Below, piece by piece: positions 1 to 9,807 of a DNA stretch of 64,000 nt (the first letter of the stretch is position 1; the number at the start of each line of letters is the position of its first letter). The notes under the pieces were generated by a model. The model did no database searches and had not been told where the DNA came from. It worked only from the letters and a program-made list of their open reading frames with translations. This DNA comes from Marinifilum sp. N1E240. GTDB taxonomy: Bacteria; Bacteroidota; Bacteroidia; Bacteroidales; Marinifilaceae. A program made the translations under genes and the position numbers. The stretch lies in NCBI RefSeq assembly GCF_009295825.1, contig NZ_WHKF01000004.1:434001-498000 (forward strand), given 5' to 3'.

Positions 1-2349
1 TTTTCGTTCTTTTTTACGATTTTCTCTCCGTTCTTTACGTTTCATCAATTTGTCATGATCTTTTGACTTAACTCCAAAAATATTGTTTAATATTCCCGAA
101 TTTTCAGGCAGATAATGAGGGATATTTAGTTCCGCTAAAATTTCAGGTTCAGGTTTAGCTATTGATGAGAATCCATAGTTATTGTATTTACGGTTAGAGC
201 TAATTTTCTTCATGAATTTACCATAAATTGGTAAAGCCATACTCGCGCCTTGTCCCAGAGTTAACGATCTAAAATGAATACGCATATCATCTGCACCAAC
301 CCATGCACCTGCGACTAAATTGGAATTGTATCCAATATACCAACCGTCTGCTTGAGAGTTGGTTGTTCCTGTTTTCCCAGCCAAATCACCTTCTAATTTG
401 TATACTTCTCGTAAGGATTTTCCAGTTCCTTCGTTTACTACAGCCTGAAGCATGTGATTAATAATATCAGCATTTTTAGGCGTTAATACATATCTGGGTT
501 CTTCTTGCTTGGAATTTAAATCAATAATAACATTCCCTTTTTTATCTTCAATTTTGCTTAAATAATAGGGATCAACATGAAGACCTCTATTTGCAAGTGT
601 TGCATAAACTTGTATCATTTCCAGTAGGGAAATATTAGCTGTACCTAATGCAAGCGATGGAACTTTAGGTAAATGACTATCAATACCCATTTCTTCAGCC
701 AGGACAATGGCATCCCGAATTCCTGTTTCCAACAAAATATCAACCGCTATTGTATTTACCGATTCAGCCAATGCACCTTCCATACTATAGCTACCTTCAT
801 ATAGATTATCAGCATTTCTTGGAGACCAATTGTCATACTCTTTGTAAATCTTTCTTTCGTTTTTATAATAATCGAAAGGAGATGAACCTTCTTCCAAAGC
901 CGATGCGTAAATAATGGGTTTAAAAACTGAACCAACCTGTCGTTTGGCAGTTACATGATCGTATTTAAAATAGGAAAAATCGATTCCCCCAACCCATACT
1001 TTTATTTTACCAGTTTTAGGTTCCATGGCTAAAAAACCAGTGTTTAAAAGTTGAACGTAATGCTTGATAGAATCAAGAGGTGACATTTTCACTTGTTTTT
1101 CACCATTCCAGGTGAAAATTTTCATGTTCGTTTTTTTATTGAAATTCTGATTTATTTCTTGTTCAGTTTTCCCCTGTTTTTTGAGTGTTTTGTATCGAAT
1201 AGAGTTTTGTTTAGCATCAACTAATATATTTTTATTGTCGTGCCAAGGGTCAGTATTACCCCAATGCTTTTTAAAAAGAGTTTGTAGTCGCTTTAAATGT
1301 TCAGTAACTGATTGTTCAGCATAGTTCTGTAGACTATAATCCAACGTTGTTTTTATTCTTAAACCATCTCTATAGATATCATAAAAAGTACCATCATCTT
1401 TTGGATAATCTTTTAATATTTTATTGACTTCTAATCTTATTTTTTCTCTTAAGTATGGAGCAATTCCACTTCTCGACGATTGTTTGTTGTATTGAATTAC
1501 AAGTGGGAGCTTTTTTAATTGTTCAGCTTTGTTATCCGATATAAAATCATATTTCGCCATTTGCGAAAGAACTGTGTTTCTTCTCTTTTTCGATCTCTCT
1601 GGATGCAAGCGGGGATTGTATGACGTTGGTGCTTTCAACATTCCTATAAGAACAGCGCATTCATGTGTTTTTAATGCAGATGCCGGTTTGCTAAAGAATT
1701 GACGTGAAGCACTTTCTATTCCAAATACATTCTCGCCAAAAGAGACAGTATTTAGATATAATTGCAGGATCTCTTTTTTTGAATAGATTTTTTCCAACCG
1801 CGAAGCTGTGATAGCTTCTCTCATTTTATTTACCGGCATGCTAAATGCACCGAGTTTCTTCCTTGGATAAAGATTTTTGGCTAATTGTTGGCTCAAAGTA
1901 CTACCACCACCAGCACTTCTATCTCGCATGATTAAAGATTTAACCAAAACACGCAACAAGCTTTTTTGATCCACACCTTGATGTTCATAAAAACGTGCAT
2001 CTTCAGTTGCAATTAGCGAATTAATTACGTTAGGTGATATATCTTTAAAATTTACATTGGTTCGGTTTTCGGCATAAACTCTTCCAAGTAAAATTCCATC
2101 TTCCGAGTAAATTTCAGAAGCTTCAGCATTTTTGATGTTTTTCAGCGTATAATAATCTGGTAATTTACCCCACAGTCCAATGTAAACACTAGAAAATAAA
2201 AGACCAAAAGCTAAAATGGCAAAAAATAAACCTAATAAGCCAAATTTTATTAGAAATCGACGAAAGGATGACTTCTTTGATTTACGTTTATTTCCACTCT
2301 TTTTTTTAGAGCGTGTATTTTTAGAAGTTGATTTTTTTGTTTTGGACAT
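1..2349 (-). CDS. Penicillin-binding protein 1A (bifunctional transglycosylase/transpeptidase), 3' end cut by the window
   Basis: Polymerises and cross-links peptidoglycan at the inner membrane. I translated it from the ATG at 2347-2349, and the frame stays open for 783 codons to the left edge, so the C-terminus is missing. The first 30 residues are very rich in Lys and Ser. One transmembrane segment lies at about 33-55. The glycosyltransferase domain has the EDARFYEH motif with catalytic Glu116. The transpeptidase domain has all three motifs: SVFK (Ser474), SVN (Ser530) and KTGT (Lys659), so both activities should be intact. The visible end is a basic tail of Arg, Lys and Glu. No partner gene is visible, and the upstream neighbour is divergent. 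Confidence 0.95.
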   Translation of the reverse strand, partial: MSKTKKSTSKNTRSKKKSGNKRKSKKSSFRRFLIKFGLLGLFFAILAFGLLFSSVYIGLWGKLPDYYTLKNIKNAEASEIYSEDGILLGRVYAENRTNVNFKDISPNVINSLIATEDARFYEHQGVDQKSLLRVLVKSLIMRDRSAGGGSTLSQQLAKNLYPRKKLGAFSMPVNKMREAITASRLEKIYSKKEILQLYLNTVSFGENVFGIESASRQFFSKPASALKTHECAVLIGMLKAPTSYNPRLHPERSKKRRNTVLSQMAKYDFISDNKAEQLKKLPLVIQYNKQSSRSGIAPYLREKIRLEVNKILKDYPKDDGTFYDIYRDGLRIKTTLDYSLQNYAEQSVTEHLKRLQTLFKKHWGNTDPWHDNKNILVDAKQNSIRYKTLKKQGKTEQEINQNFNKKTNMKIFTWNGEKQVKMSPLDSIKHYVQLLNTGFLAMEPKTGKIKVWVGGIDFSYFKYDHVTAKRQVGSVFKPIIYASALEEGSSPFDYYKNERKIYKEYDNWSPRNADNLYEGSYSMEGALAESVNTIAVDILLETGIRDAIVLAEEMGIDSHLPKVPSLALGTANISLLEMIQVYATLANRGLHVDPYYLSKIEDKKGNVIIDLNSKQEEPRYVLTPKNADIINHMLQAVVNEGTGKSLREVYKLEGDLAGKTGTTNSQADGWYIGYNSNLVAGAWVGADDMRIHFRSLTLGQGASMALPIYGKFMKKISSNRKYNNYGFSSIAKPEPEILAELNIPHYLPENSGILNNIFGVKSKDHDKLMKRKERRENRKKERK

Positions 2350-2591
2350 TATATTTTTGAGTAATGCTGGTTTATTAAATAGTAACGAAGAATTTTTGTA
2401 AAGATTATAGAGATAAAGACCGAATATTTTCTTTCAGGCATTAAAATTAGTTAATAAATATCATAATTGTAAGTAATTTATGTAACAGTATGAAAAGGTT
2501 TTCGTAATTTACTGTTGACGAATGGTTTTATATCTAATGTAAAACCAGTTTTTGTTAAGATTTAACTACTTGTAAATTTACCAGGGGGGAT

Positions 2592-3728
2592 ATGAAAGTT
2601 GAAAGAATAAATATACAAAATCAGAATAATTTCCAGGATGTTAGAAATATTAATATTATTCCTGATTTACTATTTGTATTTGGGGAAAGGTCATTATTAC
2701 TGAAACCTAATTTGATGAAAGAGATTAGATCTGCTTTTCCAGAGGCAATTGTTTTTGGTTGTTCATCAGCAGGTGAAATATCGGGTATTGAAGTGAAAGA
2801 TTCATCTGTATCCATTACTGCAGTAAAGTTTGAAAAATCACATGTAAAATTAGAATCAATCTCATTATTAGATTATGAAGATGGTATAAAAGGAAGCGAA
2901 GCACTAATTAAAAGCTTATCACCTCACAATTTAAAACATGTTATGCTATTTTCCGATGGCTTAAATATTAATGGTGCTAAGTTAGTTGAAGGAATTGAAG
3001 CACATTTACCATCGAAGGTTAGGGTCACTGGTGGATTAGCAGCAGATGGGACAGATTTTAAAGAAACTGTTGTTTTTGATAAAAACGGAAATCCTTCTAA
3101 AAACTGCATTGCTGCCTTAGGTTTTTATGGCGATCAAATAACGATAGGATATGGTTCCAATGGAGGCTGGGATAGTTTTGGTCTTGAACGTTTAGTCACA
3201 AAATCAAAAGATAATATATTGTTTGAGTTGGATGATAAACCTGCACTCGAGCTTTATAAATCATTTTTGGGAGAAAGGGCATCGGAATTGCCAGCTTCAG
3301 GTTTATTATTTCCTTTAAGTTTGAGAGAAAATGGAGTGTCGGAACCGGTAGTAAGAACCATTTTAGGAATTAACGAAGAGGAACAATCGTTGATATTTGC
3401 AGGTGATATTCCTGAAGGTTCGTATGTAAAGTTGATGAAAGCAAACGTTGATCGTTTAATAAGTGGAGCTGAAAGCTCTGCGATAACAACAACCGAAATG
3501 CTTCCTAAAGGTGATGCAGAATTGGCTATATTAATAAGTTGTGTTGGTAGAAAGTTAGTACTAAAACAATTGATAGAAGAGGAAGTTGAGGCAGTTGCTG
3601 ATGTAGTTGGAAAGCAGGCTAATATAACTGGATTTTACTCTTATGGGGAAATTTCTCCGTTCAGATGCAATACACCATGTTTATTGCATAATCAGACTAT
3701 GACAATTACAACTATTTCTGAAAAATAA
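2592..3728 (+). CDS. FIST domain signal-sensing protein
   Basis: 378 residues with the architecture of FIST_N (about 25-215) followed by FIST_C (about 220-355). FIST is a sensory module predicted to bind small ligands and usually found with signalling proteins. The N-terminal region has the typical segment VFGCSSAGEI, and the C-terminal part has GFYSYGEISPF near its end. No signal peptide or membrane segment is seen, so it is cytoplasmic. The ATG follows a run of six G at 2584-2589, an unusually strong ribosome site for this phylum. A hybrid histidine kinase starts only 4 nt after its stop, so the pair is very likely one transcription unit in which FIST supplies the input. The ligand is unknown. 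Confidence 0.88.
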   Translation: MKVERINIQNQNNFQDVRNINIIPDLLFVFGERSLLLKPNLMKEIRSAFPEAIVFGCSSAGEISGIEVKDSSVSITAVKFEKSHVKLESISLLDYEDGIKGSEALIKSLSPHNLKHVMLFSDGLNINGAKLVEGIEAHLPSKVRVTGGLAADGTDFKETVVFDKNGNPSKNCIAALGFYGDQITIGYGSNGGWDSFGLERLVTKSKDNILFELDDKPALELYKSFLGERASELPASGLLFPLSLRENGVSEPVVRTILGINEEEQSLIFAGDIPEGSYVKLMKANVDRLISGAESSAITTTEMLPKGDAELAILISCVGRKLVLKQLIEEEVEAVADVVGKQANITGFYSYGEISPFRCNTPCLLHNQTMTITTISEK

Positions 3729-3732
3729 CTTT

Positions 3733-5880
3733 ATGCATCGATTATTGAAGAGACAAATTCGGAAGTATTTATCACAAGAAGAACAGGAACGATTTAAAGA
3801 TTTTCTGTTTGTCATTGATTCAGCTTATGCCGGTTTTGATACTGACATAAAGCAAATTGAGAATGTTTTAGAAAAGAGTTCTCAGGAATTGTTTAATGTA
3901 AATCGTGAACTGCAAATTAGTTTGGAATCTCAGAAAGAGGAAGCTAAAACTGCAAGTACCAGACTTAAATCTATAGTTGAGAACATTAGTGAAATAATTT
4001 TTCAGGCAAATGTTGAAGGTGAGTGGTTGTATCTAAATTCTGCGTGGACTCATATTACGGGATTTGATTTAAACGATAGTATTGGGATCAATATTTTTGA
4101 ATTTATGCATCCTTCTGACATTGATTTGTGTAAAATAAAATTAAAGAGATTGATCGATGGAGAAGAGGTTGATTGTCAGGGTGAAGTTCGATTTGTAACA
4201 AGAAATGGAAGTTATAAATGGTGTGAACTTCTGGCTCGAGTATCAATTAATGATAGTGGAATAGTCACAGGTTTAACAGGTTTTATTAAAGATATTTCCA
4301 CTAGAAAAAATCTTGAAAAAGAGAAGAATTTGACCATTGAGAAATTCAAGTTAATTTTTGAAAAATCATCAGTTGCTTATTTAATAATAAAAGAGGCACG
4401 ATTTATAGAATGCAATAATGCTTGTGCAAATTTATATGGTGTTGATGGGAAAGAAAATCTTGTTGGTAAATATGTAAAGGATTTTTCACCAGAATATCAA
4501 CCTGATGGTTCAAAATCATCAGATAAAGTAGTGGAAATGATTCGTATTGCAAAAGAAAATGGTTATAATAAATTTGATTGGGTTCATAAAAAAGCTGATG
4601 GTACAGAGTTCCCTGTTGAAGTGAGTTTAAATCCAATTCAGTTAAGTGAGGGAAATATATTATTTGTTGCTTTGAATGATTTATCGGAGAGAAAAAGAGT
4701 GGAATCAGAACTTATTTTGGCCAAAGAAAAAGCCGAGGAAGCGACTAGGGCAAAAGCATTGTTTTTATCTACTATGTCCCATGAAATTAGAACTCCAATG
4801 AATGCCGTAATTGGTGTAACACACCTTTTATCAGAAGATAATCCCAGGGAAGATCAATTGAGTAATTTGAATATACTTAAGTTATCAGCAGATAATTTAA
4901 TGACATTGATTAACGACGTTTTAGATTTTAGTAAAATTGAAGCGGGTAAAGTAGAATTGGAAAGTATTGATTTTAATTTCCGGAATTTTATTAATAATGT
5001 GGCGGCAGGTTTTCACATGAAAGCGAAAGAGGAGAATTTAGATTTTATTGTGGAGGTTGACCCTAAAATTCCTGCTCATTTGATGGGCGATCCGACACGT
5101 TTATCCCAGATTGTCACAAATTTATGTGGAAACGCAATAAAGTTTACTGATGAAGGATCAGTGTCATTAAAAGTGAATTTTAGCAGCTTTAAGAATGACA
5201 ATATTAAATTACAATTTGAAATTTCTGATACAGGAATTGGTATACCTGCCGATAAAAAGGATCAAATATTTGAGTCATTTTCTCAGGCAGATTCTAATAC
5301 AACACGTTTGTATGGTGGTACAGGCTTAGGATTGGCGATAACTGGTAAGCTCATTGAATTGATGAATGGAACCATTTCTGTTGAAAGTGAATTGGATAAA
5401 GGAACATCTTTTTTTGTAGATGTAGAGTTGAAAACAAGCATGAAATCGGCACAACAGGTCAATTTTAATGATGATTACTTTAAGGAATGTTCTAAAATTG
5501 AAGGTTTGCACGTTTTGGTTGCAGAAGATAATCCAATGAATGTATTGATAATTAAACAATTTTTAAAGAAATGGAATGTTACATATGAGGTTGCTAAAAA
5601 TGGTCAATCGGCATTAGATAAGATACAGGAAGAAGATTTTGATATGGTTTTAATGGATTTGCAAATGCCAATAATGGATGGTTATGCTGCTTCAGAAAAT
5701 ATAAGGAAACTAGAAGCAAACAAGTATAAGGAAATTCCAATTATTGCAGTAACAGCTTCAGCTTTTAATGAAATTAGAGGAAAAGTTCTTGCCGCAGGAA
5801 TGAACGATTTTGTAACAAAACCTATTAATCCTGAAGAGCTATTTTTGAAATTAGAGAAATATGCAAAACATTACAATTAA
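3733..5880 (+). CDS. PAS-PAS hybrid histidine kinase with receiver domain
   Basis: 715 residues and no transmembrane segment, so a soluble sensor kinase. Order of parts: helical coiled-coil start (about 40-80), PAS (about 85-195), second PAS (about 205-325), short helix, HisKA with phospho-acceptor His350 in MSHEIRTPMN, HATPase (about 449-566, with the G boxes DTGIGIP and GGTGLGLAI), then a receiver (about 591-712) with acidic residues in VAEDNPMN and phospho-acceptor Asp642 in MDLQMPIMDG. No HPt or output domain is present, so the phosphate must go to a protein encoded elsewhere, or the receiver is regulatory. It follows the FIST gene by 4 nt. Its 3' end overlaps the convergent truA by 4 nt, leaving no room for a terminator between them. 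Confidence 0.92.
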   Translation: MHRLLKRQIRKYLSQEEQERFKDFLFVIDSAYAGFDTDIKQIENVLEKSSQELFNVNRELQISLESQKEEAKTASTRLKSIVENISEIIFQANVEGEWLYLNSAWTHITGFDLNDSIGINIFEFMHPSDIDLCKIKLKRLIDGEEVDCQGEVRFVTRNGSYKWCELLARVSINDSGIVTGLTGFIKDISTRKNLEKEKNLTIEKFKLIFEKSSVAYLIIKEARFIECNNACANLYGVDGKENLVGKYVKDFSPEYQPDGSKSSDKVVEMIRIAKENGYNKFDWVHKKADGTEFPVEVSLNPIQLSEGNILFVALNDLSERKRVESELILAKEKAEEATRAKALFLSTMSHEIRTPMNAVIGVTHLLSEDNPREDQLSNLNILKLSADNLMTLINDVLDFSKIEAGKVELESIDFNFRNFINNVAAGFHMKAKEENLDFIVEVDPKIPAHLMGDPTRLSQIVTNLCGNAIKFTDEGSVSLKVNFSSFKNDNIKLQFEISDTGIGIPADKKDQIFESFSQADSNTTRLYGGTGLGLAITGKLIELMNGTISVESELDKGTSFFVDVELKTSMKSAQQVNFNDDYFKECSKIEGLHVLVAEDNPMNVLIIKQFLKKWNVTYEVAKNGQSALDKIQEEDFDMVLMDLQMPIMDGYAASENIRKLEANKYKEIPIIAVTASAFNEIRGKVLAAGMNDFVTKPINPEELFLKLEKYAKHYN

Positions 5881-6674
5881 ATTGTAATCCAGGAGTGCAT
5901 TTTCAATATTGGACAAAACTCTTTTGAAGGAATTTGTTTGAGAAAAGGATAAGCAATTTTCGATAAATATAAACCTTGAGGATAAGCAAGATTAAGTGGC
6001 TTTGGTGGAATTTTATTTCGTAAGCATTGGTGAAATTCTTCAATGCTTATTTTATTTTCACCAACCTTTATCAATTCATGCATCAATATTCTTATCATTC
6101 CTTTCAGAAAACGGTTCCCTCGAATTTCAAATCGGAAAAATTTACCTGATTGATCTATATAAAATTGTGCTTTTCTGATTTCACAATTGGTATGATTGTG
6201 TCTATTTGGCGTTTTGCAAAATGCACGAAAATCGTTATCTCCAATTAAAAGATTGGCAGCAATCTGCATTTTTTCGATATCAATTTCAATATTATAAAGA
6301 GAGCTTATATCATTTAAGAAAGGATTTTTTTCAATGTGAATAAAGTAGTTATAGGTTCTTTCACAAGCACTATGTTGTGCATGATTCCGGGAATCTACCT
6401 TAATAATATCGTAAATAGCAATATCTGTAGGAAGCATTCGATTTATTGCAAACAGGAGTTGATTATCGATTTCTTTATTTACATCAATATGAAAATAGTA
6501 TTGCGATGAATGAACACCAGCATCGGTTCTGCCGCATCCTTGGCAGTGTACCTTCTGTTTTAGAAAATCGGATAAAATATCTTCGATACTTTCCTGAACA
6601 CTTTTGGCATTAATCTGTTTTTGCCAGCCTCGATATGAACTGCCTTTGTATGCCGCATGGAAAAAGTATCTCAT
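5877..6674 (-). CDS. truA: tRNA pseudouridine(38-40) synthase TruA
   Basis: 265 residues, the usual size for TruA, which isomerises uridine at positions 38-40 of the tRNA anticodon arm. The family signature CGRTDAGVHSSQ is present with catalytic Asp51, and the N-terminus RYFFHAAYKGSSYRGWQKQ is typical. A later segment RFEIRGNRFLKGMIRI matches the conserved region around the second family motif. Single gene; its end overlaps the convergent kinase gene by 4 nt. Confidence 0.95.
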   Translation of the reverse strand: MRYFFHAAYKGSSYRGWQKQINAKSVQESIEDILSDFLKQKVHCQGCGRTDAGVHSSQYYFHIDVNKEIDNQLLFAINRMLPTDIAIYDIIKVDSRNHAQHSACERTYNYFIHIEKNPFLNDISSLYNIEIDIEKMQIAANLLIGDNDFRAFCKTPNRHNHTNCEIRKAQFYIDQSGKFFRFEIRGNRFLKGMIRILMHELIKVGENKISIEEFHQCLRNKIPPKPLNLAYPQGLYLSKIAYPFLKQIPSKEFCPILKMHSWITI

Positions 6675-6789
6675 TATAAATAGTATTGAATGGGTTAAGA
6701 ATGCAAAGTTAAAAAATCAAATGGCGGAAATTTTAATTCGATTAAATACTTTTTTGATTTATTGAAATGTTTATAAATAGGTTTTACTG

Positions 6790-6809
6790 ATTCTGAATTA
6801 TCTCAGAAT
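6790..6809. promoter_or_regulatory. Inverted repeat upstream of the C69 dipeptidase gene
   Basis: ATTCTGA, six spacer bases, then TCAGAAT: a perfect 7-bp inverted repeat, 54 nt before the dipeptidase start. There is no T run, so it is more like an operator than a terminator. No TAnnTTTG promoter box was found beside it. Function is inferred only. Confidence 0.35.
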
Positions 6810-6863
6810 AAACTATATTAGGGCTCAATTTTAAACAAGACAAACACCTTAATCAACAAACGA

Positions 6864-8477
6864 ATGAAGAAATTATTGATTGCACTATTTGTTATAGTTG
6901 CATTTAACTGTCAAACTTCTAATGCACAAAGTGTATTGGAGCAAGTTAATGATCCCTTTTTTGGAGAAAGTTGTACAAGTATCATGGTTGGTAAAAAAGC
7001 ATCAACCGATGGATCAGTAATCACGAGTCATACTTGCGACGGACGTTACAGAACTTGGTTGAATGTGGAAAAAGGACAAAAATTCGAAAAGGATACTACC
7101 GTAAATATTTACAAAGGAACCCTAAAGACAGAAACCCGATGGGACCGAAGAAATATGAAAATAGTGGGTAACATACCACAGGCTAAGGAAACGTATTCTT
7201 TTTTAAATACTGCATATCCATGTTTAAACGAAAAGCAATTGGCTATTGGAGAAACCACAATTGTTGGTCCTAAAGAATTGGTAAATGAAAATGGAATGTT
7301 CCTGATTGAAGAATTGGAACGAATTGCTTTAGAACGTTGTACAACTGCTCGTGATGCCATTACATTGATCGGAAAATTGATTAAAGAATATGGTTATGGA
7401 GATTGGGGAGAATGTATTACAATAGCCGATAAAAAAGAAGTTTGGCAATTGGAAATTTTTGGTGAAGGTCCTGATAATATTGGTGGTGTTTGGGCTGCTC
7501 AGCGAATTCCTGACGATCACGTAGGGGTTTCTGCAAATATTTCTCGAATTGGTAAAATTGAGAAAAAGAATAAGGATTATTTCATGTATTCTGAGAATGT
7601 TTTTTCTGTTGCGAAAGAATTAGAACGTTGGGATGGTAAAGAAGAATTTAAATTTTGGAAGGCTTACGGAAAAGTTGAAAAGCCATTTAAAATTAGAGAA
7701 TTTTTTATTTTGAATTCTTTGGCTCCTTCTTTAGGACTCGATTTTGAGGCTGATGAATTGCCTTTTTCGGTAAAGCCAGATAAAAAAGTTTCGGTTCGTG
7801 ATGTAATTGCTCTTTATCGAGAAACTTACGAAGGAACAAAGTATGATATGACTCAAAACCTTAAAGTAATTAAGAAAAAATATAACGATAATAAGGAAGA
7901 AATTGGAGTTGATACACTTATTGCTCCAAATGCACATCCTTGGCCAACCAGAGATCATAGAAACCTACGTAACTATTTAAAAGAGGGAACTATTGAGTAC
8001 CAAAGAACTGTTGCTGTAGCCTGGTGTTCGTATTCTCATATTATTCAGTTGAGAGACTGGTTACCTGATGAAATTGGAGGTAGAGCTTGGTTTTCTTTTG
8101 ATAATCCTGGTCAGAGTCCTCGTATTCCTATTTATTCAGGAACAACAGAATTGCCTGAAAGCTTTCAGTTTTGTGGACAAAAGAGATATCGCGATGATGC
8201 AGCAATATGGCAGTATAGAAAAGCGAATAAGCTGGCAACTTTGCAGTGGCAGAAAACTCGTGAAGGCATGATGGAAGAAGTGGCTTATTTCGAGAATAAA
8301 GGGTTCGAAGAATCTGAAAGAGTTGAGATGCAAGTTAAAAAGTTTCTTGAAGAGGGTAAAAAAGAAGAAGCAAAAGAGTTGTTGAATAAATATACTCGCG
8401 ATTTTACAGGAGCTACAATGCTTCGTTGGAAAGAATTAGAGAACAAGTATTGGGGGAAATTTGGATTAGGATTTTAA
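6864..8477 (+). CDS. Secreted C69 family dipeptidase
   Basis: 537 residues. A signal peptide (MKKLLIALFVIVAF, cleavage likely after NA at residue 21) is followed by a short propeptide and the segment GESCTSIMVGKKASTDGSV. In peptidase family C69 the Cys there (Cys37) becomes the N-terminal nucleophile after self-processing, and ASTDGSV is the conserved stretch after it. The enzyme is expected to cleave dipeptides in the periplasm. The length matches the long bacteroidete C69 form. The C-terminal about 70 residues are highly charged and helical. Single gene with its own terminator; an inverted repeat lies 54 nt upstream. Confidence 0.9.
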   Translation: MKKLLIALFVIVAFNCQTSNAQSVLEQVNDPFFGESCTSIMVGKKASTDGSVITSHTCDGRYRTWLNVEKGQKFEKDTTVNIYKGTLKTETRWDRRNMKIVGNIPQAKETYSFLNTAYPCLNEKQLAIGETTIVGPKELVNENGMFLIEELERIALERCTTARDAITLIGKLIKEYGYGDWGECITIADKKEVWQLEIFGEGPDNIGGVWAAQRIPDDHVGVSANISRIGKIEKKNKDYFMYSENVFSVAKELERWDGKEEFKFWKAYGKVEKPFKIREFFILNSLAPSLGLDFEADELPFSVKPDKKVSVRDVIALYRETYEGTKYDMTQNLKVIKKKYNDNKEEIGVDTLIAPNAHPWPTRDHRNLRNYLKEGTIEYQRTVAVAWCSYSHIIQLRDWLPDEIGGRAWFSFDNPGQSPRIPIYSGTTELPESFQFCGQKRYRDDAAIWQYRKANKLATLQWQKTREGMMEEVAYFENKGFEESERVEMQVKKFLEEGKKEEAKELLNKYTRDFTGATMLRWKELENKYWGKFGLGF

Positions 8478-8505
8478 TTAGATTTAAGAACCAGATTATC
8501 ATATT

Positions 8506-8541
8506 AAAAATGTGATGAACATCTGTTCATCACATTTTTTT
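8506..8541. terminator. Bidirectional terminator between convergent genes
   Basis: Perfect 15-bp stem (AAAAATGTGATGAAC, loop ATCT, then the complement) ending in a run of T on the plus strand and of A on the left arm. It can therefore stop transcription from both the dipeptidase gene and the convergent SRPBCC gene. Confidence 0.85.
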
Positions 8542-8543
8542 GT

Positions 8544-8978
8544 TTAATTATCTTCGGCGAATTCTTTAAACATGCTTAGATATTTCGCAGTTTGCTTTTT
8601 AAAAGCACCTGGCATTATCCAGCCAAATATTTTCATGAATCCTTTCAATTGAAATTCTTGTTCTGTAAGATATTTGGTTTTATTATCGGTAATTGAAATG
8701 AAACTGATTTTAGCCAAATTGTAAACTCCTTTTGCTTCATATGTTGCAATTAATTCTTCCGGTAAATTATTGCTAATGATTGTTTCTATCATTTCAATAT
8801 CTCTTTTACCATCTTCAAAAAGCATTTTACTTGTTGAGCCTTTTTTTCCTGGTTCTCCCGTAAGGTGTTCTATACTTTGCAATCCTTGCATCCATTTAAA
8901 AAGATTGTCTTCATCATTAAAAAGAGCAACAACTTTATCAATTGGCTGATTAATTTCTATTTCAACGGTATACTTCAT
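8544..8978 (-). CDS. SRPBCC (START-like) family protein
   Basis: 144 residues, a single SRPBCC fold: it opens with YTVEIEINQPIDKVVALFND, typical of the polyketide cyclase/START-like group that binds hydrophobic ligands in a deep cavity, and ends with the long C-terminal helix. No signal peptide. It lies 39 nt downstream of the methyltransferase gene on the same strand, so the two may be cotranscribed. The ligand cannot be told from sequence. Confidence 0.8.
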   Translation of the reverse strand: MKYTVEIEINQPIDKVVALFNDEDNLFKWMQGLQSIEHLTGEPGKKGSTSKMLFEDGKRDIEMIETIISNNLPEELIATYEAKGVYNLAKISFISITDNKTKYLTEQEFQLKGFMKIFGWIMPGAFKKQTAKYLSMFKEFAEDN

Positions 8979-9017
8979 ATTATCATCTGTTTTTGGATGT
9001 ATTGAAGATACGAAAAT

Positions 9018-9749
9018 TTATGCTTTAGCTTCAACTATTAAAGGCATACTGTTCTCGATTAGCTGATCTCTTTTAAAATTTCCAAAAAATTGTATATCCG
9101 AAAATCCTGCACTCAGTAATAATTTTTCAATATTCGATTTTCTTATGGCAAGAAGAGGAATACAGTTTTTGATTTGATATTGCGATTCTTTGATGGTTAG
9201 AATGGTTTCGAAATTAACTTTATTTTGCTCTTTAAGATATTCGTAATTTCTTTCGAATTTGATGGTGTCATTTTCTATAGTTGGAAGAAAGTTAACATTC
9301 TGATCAATTATTCTATCATAATTAATGATTTGAAATAATAATTTGCCATTAGGTTTTAATGCAGCCTTGGCTTTTTCGAAAAATACACCTACCATTTCTT
9401 CTGATTCAAGATGAACTAACGTATTCCCAAAGCAGGCGATGATATTAAAAGATGATTCACCAAAAGCATCATCAATATGCAACATGTTTTCATCACGAAA
9501 CTCTAAGTTGGTTTTGTCTTTAGCCTTTTCAATCGCAGTATTAATCATCTCTTCGTCCAAATCAATCGCAGTAACCGATTTGTAGTTGTTAGCGAGCTCC
9601 AAGGATAAATCACCAATTGCACAACCAATGTCCAATAATGATAATTGATTAGGAGAATCATGATGAGAATTCTTGATAAACTCAACTTGTACCTTGTTTA
9701 AAGGAAATATATGATGATAATATTTGGCAATGCTCTGGTAAAAATCCAT
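9018..9749 (-). CDS. Class I SAM-dependent methyltransferase
   Basis: 243 residues. The SAM-binding motif I is LLDIGCAIGDLSLELA (Asp40 to Gly46), followed by the acidic motif AIDLDEEMI and a later NGKLLFQIINYD strand typical of this fold. Substrate unknown: the C-terminal part (about 175-243) carries the specificity and I do not recognise it. Probably the first gene of a two-gene unit with the SRPBCC gene. Confidence 0.85.
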   Translation of the reverse strand: MDFYQSIAKYYHHIFPLNKVQVEFIKNSHHDSPNQLSLLDIGCAIGDLSLELANNYKSVTAIDLDEEMINTAIEKAKDKTNLEFRDENMLHIDDAFGESSFNIIACFGNTLVHLESEEMVGVFFEKAKAALKPNGKLLFQIINYDRIIDQNVNFLPTIENDTIKFERNYEYLKEQNKVNFETILTIKESQYQIKNCIPLLAIRKSNIEKLLLSAGFSDIQFFGNFKRDQLIENSMPLIVEAKA

Positions 9750-9807
9750 TTAAACTAATGCTGATTAAATTGGTAAGATATAAAAAAATAGTAATTGCTA
9801 ACTAGAA

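Noticed and set aside
2216-2401. A short plus-strand frame over the start of the PBP1A gene
   Set aside because: Antisense to the Lys-rich N-terminus of PBP1A; its Phe- and Lys-rich composition just mirrors the poly-Lys coding.
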